A stretch of DNA of 35,997 bases from an uncultured Oscillospiraceae bacterium (lineage in GTDB: Bacteria > Bacillota > Clostridia > Oscillospirales > Oscillospiraceae): contig CALWXR010000030.1 in the NCBI GenBank assembly GCA_944385535.1, positions 1-35,997 of the forward strand. Direction: 5' to 3'. A model generated the notes under the pieces. It had not been told where the DNA came from and made no database searches. It saw only the letters and a program-made list of their open reading frames with translations. Numbering within the stretch: the stretch's first letter is position 1; the number at the start of each line of letters is the position of its first letter. Positions 24,259 to 30,795 of this stretch are shown in pieces. The translations under genes and the position numbers were made by a program.

Positions 24259-24936
24259 ATGCGTTATGAAATCAAAGGAGGCAGCTTCCCGGTGGTGGTC
24301 TGCCAGCTGGAAAACGGTGAGCAGATGATCACCGAAAAGGGCTCCATGGTTTGGATGAGTCCCAATATGCAAATGGACACCCGGGGCGGCGGTTTGGGCA
24401 GGATGTTCTCCAGGGCTCTGTCCGGGGAGAGTATGTTCCAGAATATCTATACCGCCAAGGGAGCGGGAATGATCGCCTTCGGCTCCAGCTTTCCCGGCCA
24501 GATCAAGCCCATCACCATCGGGCCGGGCCAGGAGATGATCCTGCAAAAAAGCGCGTTCCTGGCGGCGGAGTCCGGGGTGGAGCTGTCCATCCACTTCCGG
24601 AAAAATCTGGGGTCTGGCTTCTTCGGCGGCGAGGGCTTTATCATGCAGCGGCTCTCCGGCAGCGGCACCGCCTTTGTGGAGATCGACGGAGAGCTGGTGG
24701 AGTATGAACTGAAGCCCGGACAGCAGATCATCGTGGACACCGGCAACGTGGCCGGATTCACTCCCGACGTGCGAATGGATATCCAACAGGTGCCGGGACT
24801 GAAAAACGTATTTTTAGGCGGGGAGGGCCTGTTCCACACGGTGCTCACCGGCCCCGGCCGGGTGTGGCTGCAAACCATGCCCATCTGCAATGTGGCCAAT
24901 TCCATCCGCCCCTACATCCCCACAGGAAACGGATAA
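24259..24936 (+). CDS. AIM24 family protein
   Basis: A 225-residue protein of the AIM24 (TIGR00266/DUF124) family, which has a tryptophan-RNA-binding-attenuator-like beta fold. Visible family segments are MVWMSPNMQMDTRGGGLGRMFSRALSGES, the Gly-rich FGSSFPGQIKPI, the stretch GEGFIMQRLSGSGTAFVEIDG, and GGEGLFHTVLTGPGRVWLQTMP near the end. AAGGAGG precedes the ATG. The biochemical role of bacterial members is not established. It is clustered with two small proteins and a DUF975 membrane protein. Confidence 0.93.
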   Translation: MRYEIKGGSFPVVVCQLENGEQMITEKGSMVWMSPNMQMDTRGGGLGRMFSRALSGESMFQNIYTAKGAGMIAFGSSFPGQIKPITIGPGQEMILQKSAFLAAESGVELSIHFRKNLGSGFFGGEGFIMQRLSGSGTAFVEIDGELVEYELKPGQQIIVDTGNVAGFTPDVRMDIQQVPGLKNVFLGGEGLFHTVLTGPGRVWLQTMPICNVANSIRPYIPTGNG

Positions 24937-24941
24937 GGGAT

Positions 24942-25100
24942 ATGGAAGAGAAAACAGCCTATTCTTTGTGGATTAACAAAGAAAAAGAAGTACTGTCCTT
25001 TAAAGAAGCGGAAGGATTCGAAGGAAAAACATTTTCGGATCACCGTCAGATGATGGCTTACGCACTGAAACTGGGCCGATCTGGGTACGGGATTCAATGA
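24942..25100 (+). CDS. Small protein, 52 aa, unknown function
   Basis: Starts MEEKTAYSLWINKEKEVLSF 6 bp after the AIM24 stop, with GGATAAGGGA as a ribosome binding site, and ends 14 bp before the next gene. It is soluble and charged, with SLWINKEKEVLSFKEAEGFEGKTF followed by a short helix. The tight spacing on both sides supports a real operon member. I do not recognise the family. Confidence 0.7.
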   Translation: MEEKTAYSLWINKEKEVLSFKEAEGFEGKTFSDHRQMMAYALKLGRSGYGIQ

Positions 25101-25113
25101 AAGGAGCGATTTT

Positions 25114-25839
25114 ATGAAGTACGCGGCAGATTTCAGGCAGATTGCCCGGGACGCGCTGAAGGGGAACTGGAAAATCGCGGTGCTTGCCGGGTTGGTGGCT
25201 TCCCTTTTAGGAGGCACCAACGCCTACGGCCCAAAGATCCAGCTGGACATCAAGGAAACCGGCGCAAGCGTTGATTTTCAGTTTTTCAGGCAGACGGTTT
25301 TCTCCACCAGGGAAGGATTTCCAGGGGAAATCGCCTTTATATTCATTCTGGCTGCTTTGCTGCTGGCGGCGGTGCTGTTTGTGCTGGGAAGCATGGTGCA
25401 GGTTGGCCACTGCCGGCTTCACCTGGAACTCCATGACCGCCGGGAGGCCTCCATGGGACTGCTGTTTGATTATGTTCCCCACTGGAAAACAACCGCTGTG
25501 ACCAAATTGCTGAAGAGCGTTTACATCTTCCTCTGGTCGCTGCTGCTGATCGTTCCCGGCATCATTGCCACTTACAGCTATGCCATGACCGATTATATTT
25601 TGGCGGAGAATCCGGAACTGACTGCCAGTGAGGCCATTTCCAACTCCAAGGAGATGATGGAGGGAAACCGGTGGCGGCTGTTCTGCCTGCACTTAAGCTT
25701 TATTGGCTGGGAGATTCTCGCCGCTTTGACTCTGAATATCGGCAACCTGTGGCTCAGACCCTACATAATGGCGGCGGAGACGGCCTTCTACCGGGACGTT
25801 TCCGGTACGGCCGGGAAGGAAAGACCCGAAAGCTTTTAA
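25114..25839 (+). CDS. DUF975 family integral membrane protein
   Basis: A 241-residue membrane protein starting with the family-typical RQIARDALKGNWKIAVLAGLVASLLGG. A central VLGSMVQVGHCRLHLELHDRREASMGLLFDYV follows, then SLLLIVPGIIATYSYAMTDYILAENPELTASEAISNSKEMMEGNRWRLF, which is characteristic of DUF975. It has about five membrane segments. AAAGGAG precedes the ATG, and an intrinsic terminator follows. Function unknown. Confidence 0.88.
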   Translation: MKYAADFRQIARDALKGNWKIAVLAGLVASLLGGTNAYGPKIQLDIKETGASVDFQFFRQTVFSTREGFPGEIAFIFILAALLLAAVLFVLGSMVQVGHCRLHLELHDRREASMGLLFDYVPHWKTTAVTKLLKSVYIFLWSLLLIVPGIIATYSYAMTDYILAENPELTASEAISNSKEMMEGNRWRLFCLHLSFIGWEILAALTLNIGNLWLRPYIMAAETAFYRDVSGTAGKERPESF

Positions 25840-25873
25840 GGGACTTTACATAGATTTTTCAAAGATTTAACCT

Positions 25874-25915
25874 ATACAGGGAAGCGGGAACCCCCCCTTC
25901 CCTGTATAATTTTTT
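25874..25915 (+). terminator. Intrinsic terminator after the DUF975 gene
   Basis: An 11-bp perfect stem ATACAGGGAAG / CTTCCCTGTAT with a 12-base C-rich loop is followed by AATTTTTT. Element A copy 2 is inserted immediately after the T-run. Confidence 0.9.
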
Positions 25916-25920
25916 AGAAT

Positions 25921-26333
25921 ATGCTTATCTGGTTGACTCAGCTTCCGCAAGAAACCAGATTTTCTATCCGAACGTATGATGCAAATGCGGGAAAGGTTTG
26001 GCGCATCCTTCGTCCGGGTGCTCCCCTACCCTGCCGGGGGCCTTCCTTTCTTGTCTCGGCAAGAAAGGAAGCAAAGAAGCCGACCGGGGAGGCGCTGAAC
26101 GCTGGCCAGCTCCCGCGCCAGAGCCGCCCTCCCCGGACCCCTCCCGGCGCGCACTTGGTAGGTGCCGGTATACCCTTTTGCCGCCGAATGGGTGCGGTGC
26201 CCGAATTGGCAGCTGCGTTCACATCACTGCCCAGCCTTCAGTCTGCCATTTTTAGGGAAGCCCGGAGGAACCAACAAGCATTCCTCCTTCACTAGCACTG
26301 GCAGAGCCTTTGCTGAACCAAGTCGATAAGCAT
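25921..26333 (+). mobile_element. Element A copy 2 (413 bp)
   Basis: It has the same terminal inverted repeats (ATGCTTATC...GATAAGCAT) and internal 12-bp stem as copies 1 and 3, but with more differences, so it is an older copy. The flanks TTTTTAGAAT (25911-25920) and ATTTTAGAAT (26334-26343) agree in 9 of 10 bases, which is a decayed target duplication. The insertion point is the T-tract of the preceding terminator. Confidence 0.83.
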
Positions 26334-26370
26334 ATTTTAGAATAGGGTTTCTATGAAAATTTTTGGGACG

Positions 26371-26400
26371 ACCCCGGTTATCCGGCGGCCCCTGCGTATT
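26371..26400 (+). promoter_or_regulatory. Candidate sigma-I promoter P1 (sigI-rsgI)
   Basis: ACCCC (26371-26375), 19 bp, then CGTATT (26395-26400), preceded by an A/T-rich AAAATTTTT stretch. The layout is the same as the two promoters in front of the lipoprotein gene. The C-rich -35 and CG-starting -10 resemble what is reported for sigma-I promoters. The predicted start is some 20 bp before the sigI ATG. Confidence 0.72.
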
Positions 26401-26429
26401 CTGCAACAGGAGAAAATGGAGGAATTGGT

Positions 26430-27167
26430 ATGGCAGGGACAGAACACAGCATCCTGGCCCAGCTTCAGGCGGCAAAAGTTGATCCGGAAGCGGCGGATGA
26501 ATTTATCCGACAATATATGCCCTTCATCCGCAGCGAAACGGTGAAGTTTATTCAGGACGCTCCGGAAAACGGCCATGAAGATGAATTGAGCATCGCCATG
26601 CTGGCATTTTATGAGGCCATGCTCAGCTATGAATCCAATCGGGGGGCTTTCCTTCCCTATGGGGCCAGAGCCATCCGGAACCGGCTCATCGACCACTACC
26701 GGCGGGAAAAGCGGCATAAAGGCGTGCTCTCCCTCCATCTTCCTGTGGAAGATGAGGAAGAGAGGACGCTGCTGGACACCCTGCCGGATGGGCAGAATCC
26801 TGTGGAAGACTATCTGCACCGGTCCGCCAGTCAGCAGGAAATCCGGGAGTTTGGGGAAAAGCTGGGATCTTTTGGCCTGTCCTTTTCCGATGTGGCGGAC
26901 AACTGCCCCCAGCAGGAGCGGACCTTATCCGCCTGCCGCCGGGTGCTGGACTACGCCAGAGCCAATCCTGACCTGCTCAGGCAGGTGGAGCTTACCGGAC
27001 GGCTGCCTATGAAGGAGCTGTCCCTGGGCGCCGGGGTGGAAAAAAAGACATTGGAGCGGCACCGAAAATATCTGGTCGCCATTTTACTGGCCTTTACCAA
27101 CGGCTATGAGATCATTCGGGGCCATTTGTGCCGCCTGAAAGGAGGGAGCTCACCGTGCGCTATCTGA
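26430..27167 (+). CDS. sigI: RNA polymerase sigma factor SigI
   Basis: A 245-residue sigma-I factor. Region 2 reads DEFIRQYMPFIRSETVKFIQ...EDELSIAMLAFYEAMLSYESNRGAFLPYGARAIRNRLIDHYRREKRHKG. Instead of a normal region 4 it has the SigI-type C-terminus, TGRLPMKELSLGAGVEKKTLERHRKYLVAILLAFTNGYEIIRGHL. GGAGG precedes the ATG. The gene overlaps rsgI by 13 bp. A candidate sigma-I promoter (P1) stands just upstream, suggesting positive autoregulation once released from RsgI. In Bacillus SigI serves heat and envelope stress; in Clostridium thermocellum SigI paralogues serve polysaccharide sensing. Confidence 0.93.
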   Translation: MAGTEHSILAQLQAAKVDPEAADEFIRQYMPFIRSETVKFIQDAPENGHEDELSIAMLAFYEAMLSYESNRGAFLPYGARAIRNRLIDHYRREKRHKGVLSLHLPVEDEEERTLLDTLPDGQNPVEDYLHRSASQQEIREFGEKLGSFGLSFSDVADNCPQQERTLSACRRVLDYARANPDLLRQVELTGRLPMKELSLGAGVEKKTLERHRKYLVAILLAFTNGYEIIRGHLCRLKGGSSPCAI

Positions 27168-27985
27168 TCATGGAGACCCATCCGGCCTATGTGGTGGCCT
27201 TGGATGAGCAGGGACGTTTTTTAAAAGCCGCCAATCTTGGATATGCGGTGGGAGACCGAGTGGAACGAATCGTGCCCCTTCGCCGGGAACAGAACCAATG
27301 GACTGCGGTCAAACGGACCGCGGTGACCCTGGCTGCCCTGGCCGCCTGCTTCTGCCTGATCTTCTTCGGATATTACCGGCCCAATTTCACCCCATACGGC
27401 ACCTTGCGGATTCAAATCAATCCGGATGTGGAGATGACCGTCAGCCGCACCGAGCGGGTGCTGAAGCTGGAAGGTAAAAACGCGGATGGCCAGCTGCTGA
27501 TTCAGGATTATGACTGCAGTGGTAAGGATCTGGCAGACGTTACGGAGGATCTGATGGAGCGGGCCATGGCGCGGGGATACCTGTCTCATGGGGAAACGGT
27601 ATCCATTACAGTATGCAGTAAAGACGGAACCTGGAAAGAAGAAGAAGAAAACCGGGTGCGAACCCAGCTGGAGGAGGGCTACGGAGATATCATTGTGATC
27701 ATTCTGAACCGTGAAGAAGAACCGGCCACCGCCACAGAGGATCAATCCTTCATCATCCCTGTAACGCCCCAGAGCCAGCCGGAATTGGACGGCGATGATG
27801 AAGATGACAATTGGGATTCGGAAGAGAAAGATCCTGAGGACAAAAGCGGCAGTGATGATGACGCCAGCGTTGACGATGATGATGCCGATGACGATGATGA
27901 TGTGAGCAGCGATGATGACGACGCCGATGACGACGATGATGACGACGATGACGATGATGATGACCAGGAGGAAGAGGACGATTGA
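27155..27985 (+). CDS. rsgI: Anti-sigma-I factor RsgI with polyacidic ectodomain tail
   Basis: A 276-residue single-pass membrane anti-sigma factor. A short cytosolic RsgI N-domain (1-45: AYVVALDEQGRFLKAANLGYAVGD) should bind SigI. A transmembrane helix lies at about 52-74, and an extracellular RsgI middle domain (80-190) carries YGTLRIQINPDVEM with Asn89-Pro90. Related domains cleave themselves at Asn-Pro. The usual C-terminal sensor (CBM, PA14 or similar) is replaced by a low-complexity tail of almost pure Asp/Glu (about 212-276). The GTG at 27155 is chosen because GGAGGGA lies 8 bases upstream; it lies inside the end of sigI, so the two are translationally coupled. Confidence 0.9.
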   Translation: MRYLIMETHPAYVVALDEQGRFLKAANLGYAVGDRVERIVPLRREQNQWTAVKRTAVTLAALAACFCLIFFGYYRPNFTPYGTLRIQINPDVEMTVSRTERVLKLEGKNADGQLLIQDYDCSGKDLADVTEDLMERAMARGYLSHGETVSITVCSKDGTWKEEEENRVRTQLEEGYGDIIVIILNREEEPATATEDQSFIIPVTPQSQPELDGDDEDDNWDSEEKDPEDKSGSDDDASVDDDDADDDDDVSSDDDDADDDDDDDDDDDDDQEEEDD

Positions 27986-28000
27986 TTTTATTTTATAAAG

Positions 28001-28030
28001 ACCCCGGTTTTTCCGGAGGACGGTCGTAAT
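28001..28030 (+). promoter_or_regulatory. Candidate sigma-I promoter P2 (upstream of lipoprotein gene)
   Basis: ACCCC (28001-28005), 19 bp, CGTAAT (28025-28030), followed by CT as in P1 and P3, with an A/T-rich stretch just upstream. It begins 15 bp after rsgI ends. Confidence 0.72.
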
Positions 28031-28070
28031 CTTCTTTTGTAAGGCAGATGAAAAAAAGTTTTGAAGCCCG

Positions 28071-28100
28071 ACCCCGTTTTCGAAGAAGGACTTTCGTAAT
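28071..28100 (+). promoter_or_regulatory. Candidate sigma-I promoter P3 (proximal to lipoprotein gene)
   Basis: ACCCC (28071-28075), 19 bp, CGTAAT (28095-28100), followed by CT, with AAAAAAAGTTTT upstream. It lies 70 bp downstream of P2 in the same phase and has identical spacing. The start codon follows 48 bp after the -10. Confidence 0.75.
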
Positions 28101-28148
28101 CTGTCAATGAAAACAAAATCAACAAGCCATATAAAGGAGATGTAAACC

Positions 28149-29210
28149 ATGAAAAAATTCAATCCATTCAAGAGAATCCTGGGTCTGACCCTGACCGCCG
28201 CCCTGATCCTGACCGTATTCTTGGGATGCAGCGCTTCCTCGGTGGAACCGATGAGCTATGGACAGGAAACCGGTGCTGTGGGGACCATCCTGCTCAGCGT
28301 TAATCCGGAGATCCAGGTGGCCTATGACAAAGAGGGAAACGTAGTCTCCCTCATCGGTGAAAATAACGACGGAAACGCCGTTCTGGCGGAGATCAGCGGT
28401 TATGAGGGAAGATCCTGTGAAGCCGTTGTAAAGAAACTGGTAGACATGATCTATGACCAGGGGTATTTCGCGAATACTGTCAGCGGCCATGAAAAGAACA
28501 TCATTCTGAAGATGGAAAAGGGTTCCGCCTACCCTTCTGAGGATTTCCTGGAGGAACTGGCGGAAGTGGTTCGGGAAGTGGTAGCGGAACATAACAGCGG
28601 CTCCAAGACCTTGACCCTGGACGACGATGACTTTGACCAGCAGGATCGCATTGATCAGGAAGCCGCCCAGGAGATCCTGTCCGCCCAGCTGGGCCGGGAA
28701 GACCTTCAGTTTGTGGAGAAGGAATACGACCTCAGCGACGGAACCTATGAGATGGAATTTGTGCTGGACGGTGTGGAGTACGAGTACGAAGTGGATGCCA
28801 TCACCGGTAAAGTGACGGAAATGGACATGGACGACAACCGGGACGATCAGGACGACGATGACTGGGACGACCAGTATGACGACGACTGGGACGACCAGTA
28901 TGACGATGACGACTGGGACGATCAGTATGACGACGACTGGGACGACCAGTATGACGACGACTGGGACGATCAGTATGATGACGACTGGGACGATCAGTAT
29001 GACGACGATGACTGGGACGATCAGTATGACGACGATGACTGGGATGACCAGTATGACGATGATGACTGGGACGATCAGTATGACGACGATGACTGGGATG
29101 ACCAGTATGACGATGATGACTGGGACGACCAGTATGATGACGACGATTGGGATGACGACGACTGGGATGACGACGATGATGATGATGACGATGACGATGA
29201 TGACGACTGA
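28149..29210 (+). CDS. Lipoprotein with RsgI-type middle domain, PepSY-like domain and Asp-rich WDDQY repeats
   Basis: A 353-residue protein exported as a lipoprotein (lipobox VFLGC, Cys27). Residues 45-160 resemble the extracellular domain of the adjacent RsgI: GTILLSVNPEIQVAYDKEGNVVSLIG, again with Asn52-Pro53. Residues 168-226 look like a PepSY domain (DQEAAQEILSAQLG...DGTYEMEFVLDGVEYEYEVDAITGKV). The remainder is an extreme acidic tail with eleven WDDQY units spaced by three or four Asp, ending in a run of Asp. There is no transmembrane anchor or cytosolic anti-sigma part. AAAGGAG precedes the ATG and two candidate sigma-I promoters lie upstream. It is probably a cell-surface SigI target and partner of RsgI. 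Cation (calcium-like) binding by the tail is an inference. Confidence 0.85.
   Translation: MKKFNPFKRILGLTLTAALILTVFLGCSASSVEPMSYGQETGAVGTILLSVNPEIQVAYDKEGNVVSLIGENNDGNAVLAEISGYEGRSCEAVVKKLVDMIYDQGYFANTVSGHEKNIILKMEKGSAYPSEDFLEELAEVVREVVAEHNSGSKTLTLDDDDFDQQDRIDQEAAQEILSAQLGREDLQFVEKEYDLSDGTYEMEFVLDGVEYEYEVDAITGKVTEMDMDDNRDDQDDDDWDDQYDDDWDDQYDDDDWDDQYDDDWDDQYDDDWDDQYDDDWDDQYDDDDWDDQYDDDDWDDQYDDDDWDDQYDDDDWDDQYDDDDWDDQYDDDDWDDDDWDDDDDDDDDDDDDD
28851..29135 (+). repeat. In-frame tandem repeat encoding WDDQY units
   Basis: Eleven units of 24 or 27 bp encode DDD(D)WDDQY. Units 8+9 (29028-29081) and 10+11 (29082-29135) form a 54-bp direct duplication with one mismatch, evidence of recent unit gain. 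All unit lengths are multiples of three, so changes in number keep the frame. A further 72 bp encode two more Trp in almost pure Asp. Confidence 0.95.
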
Positions 29211-29266
29211 TCCTCTGGAAAAAACGAAATGATAACGGGAAAACAGACCTATCGCCAATAACGTAC

Positions 29267-29305
29267 AATGGGCATCCGTTCTCAGCGGATGCCCATTGAT
29301 CTTTT
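29267..29305 (+). terminator. Intrinsic terminator of the lipoprotein gene
   Basis: AATGGGCATCCG / CGGATGCCCATT form a perfect 12-bp stem with a 7-base loop, followed by GATCTTTTG. It lies 56 bp after the stop codon and closes the SigI locus. Confidence 0.8.
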
Positions 29306-29361
29306 GTCAGCAGGGAAATTGTGTACGCGGCGCCGAAGCCGGGGGATTCAGGAATCCACCG

Positions 29362-29430
29362 TTACATGGAATAGAAAAAGGCAGTGGTTCCGGCACAGAT
29401 AACAGCGATTGCGAAAATAAACCAGCTCAT
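29362..29430 (-). CDS. 22-aa hydrophobic microprotein
   Basis: On the minus strand a 22-codon frame begins MSWFIFAIAVICAGTTAFFY and ends after two more residues. It has a strong GGAGGAGATACT ribosome binding site. The product is a single membrane helix with almost no charge. It diverges from the macro-domain gene. No family is recognised. The combination of perfect ribosome binding site, clean helix and stop makes expression plausible. Confidence 0.55.
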   Translation of the reverse strand: MSWFIFAIAVICAGTTAFFYSM

Positions 29431-29526
29431 AGTATCTCCTCCAATTTCTGTGTTTGTTTTCTGGTAACAGAATAAAAAAGAAATGTATCAGAAATGCATC
29501 ATCTTTGCCCTTTTTCAAAAAAATTT

Positions 29527-29555
29527 TTGGGCAGATGGAAAAAATGTGCTATAGT
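29527..29555 (+). promoter_or_regulatory. Promoter of the macro-domain gene
   Basis: TTGGGC (29527-29532), 17 bp, TATAGT (29550-29555), preceded by a dense A/T tract. The start codon is 42 bp after the -10. Confidence 0.65.
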
Positions 29556-29597
29556 AGAGATATCATTCCGTATCTTTCCGAAAAGGAGGAACCTTTT

Positions 29598-30626
29598 ATG
29601 CCGCTTCACATTGTCCGAAATGATATTACTTTGATGAAGGTGGACGCCATTGTCAACGCCGCCAACAATTCATTGCTGGGCGGGGGCGGCGTGGACGGCT
29701 GCATCCATCGGGCCGCCGGGCCGGAGCTGCTGGAAGCGTGCAAAACCCTGGGTGGCTGTGAAACCGGAAAAGCCAAGGCGACAAAGGGCTACCGGCTTCC
29801 CTGCCGCTATGTGATCCACACGGTAGGCCCCGTATGGCGGGGCGGCTGGCATGGGGAAAAGAATCTGCTCACTTCCTGCTACCGGACCAGCCTGACCCTG
29901 GCAAAGGAGATGGGCTGTGAAAGCGTGGCCTTTCCCCTGATCTCCGCGGGGGTCTATGGCTATCCCAAGGACAAGGCGCTGAAGGTGGCGGTGGATACCA
30001 TCGGGGATTTTTTGCTCAGAGAGGATATGACCGTGTATCTGGTGATCTTTGACAAGGCGGCTTACCAGATCGGGGGAAAGCTTTTTGCGGATATTCAGTC
30101 CTACATTGACGACCGGTATGTGCAGGATCATACCGAAGACAGGTCTTTCCGTCTGGAAAGACAGCGCGCGGCCTTTGATATGCGCACAGGGGGCCCGGAA
30201 AAACAGCCGCCCATGGCCCGGGAGCCGCTCTTTCCAAAGGCTTCCGCTCCCCAGTCCCTGGAGGATGCTTTAAGCCGGCTGGACGAGAGCTTTTCGGAAA
30301 TGCTTCTGCGGAAGATCGACGAATCCGGCCTGACCGACGCCCAGGTGTATAAAAAGGCCAACATTGACCGGAAGCTGTTTTCCAAAATCCGGGGAAACAA
30401 AGCCTATAAGCCCTCCAAGACCACGGCGGTGGCCTTCGCGGTGGCGCTGGAGCTTTCTCTGGATCAGACCAAAGGGCTTTTGGAAAAAGCGGGCTACGCC
30501 CTGTCCCATTCCAGCAAATTTGACATCATCATCGAGTATTTTATTACCAAGGGCAATTACAACATCTTTGAGATCAACGAGGCCCTGTTCGCCTTTGACC
30601 AAAGCCTGCTGGGAAACCAGGGATAG
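29598..30626 (+). CDS. Macro-domain protein with C-terminal HTH-like domain
   Basis: A 342-residue protein. Residues 1-165 form a macro domain that binds or removes ADP-ribose: [24 protein letters not shown] (18-41) and the phosphate-binding [15 protein letters not shown] (114-128). After a proline-rich linker (about 195-225), residues 240-335 look like an XRE-type/HTH module ([67 protein letters not shown]). The ATG at 29598 has AAAGGAGG upstream, and the open frame before it is not used. Likely roles are reversal of ADP-ribosylation or NAD-metabolite sensing coupled to DNA or protein binding. It has its own promoter. Confidence 0.9.
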   Translation: MPLHIVRNDITLMKVDAIVNAANNSLLGGGGVDGCIHRAAGPELLEACKTLGGCETGKAKATKGYRLPCRYVIHTVGPVWRGGWHGEKNLLTSCYRTSLTLAKEMGCESVAFPLISAGVYGYPKDKALKVAVDTIGDFLLREDMTVYLVIFDKAAYQIGGKLFADIQSYIDDRYVQDHTEDRSFRLERQRAAFDMRTGGPEKQPPMAREPLFPKASAPQSLEDALSRLDESFSEMLLRKIDESGLTDAQVYKKANIDRKLFSKIRGNKAYKPSKTTAVAFAVALELSLDQTKGLLEKAGYALSHSSKFDIIIEYFITKGNYNIFEINEALFAFDQSLLGNQG

Positions 30627-30795
30627 AGGGCGCGTACAATCCCATTCGACCGGTTCTTTTTGAAGTACAAATGTCCGCCCTGGAAAAATATTTTTGGTAA
30701 AATCTCTTTTCTTTTTCCCATTCATCTGTTAAACTGTAACCTAACGGTAAAACCGGCCGCCTCAGCAGGCGGGAAAGAGACAGGAGGTAGTTCCC

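Noticed and set aside
28851..29135. Regular repeats as a possible CRISPR array
   Set aside because: Units are 24/27 bp with no unique spacers and lie in frame inside a coding region.
28119..29258. Long antisense frame of 379 codons rich in Val/Ile opposite the WDDQY lipoprotein gene
   Set aside because: It is the mirror of GAC/GAT Asp codons on the other strand; it has no ribosome binding site, while the plus frame has a signal peptide, domains and promoters.
30627..30795. Glycine riboswitch upstream of the AGCS symporter
   Set aside because: The leader is short and lacks the conserved glycine aptamer core; only a short CCGCC/GGCGG stem is present.
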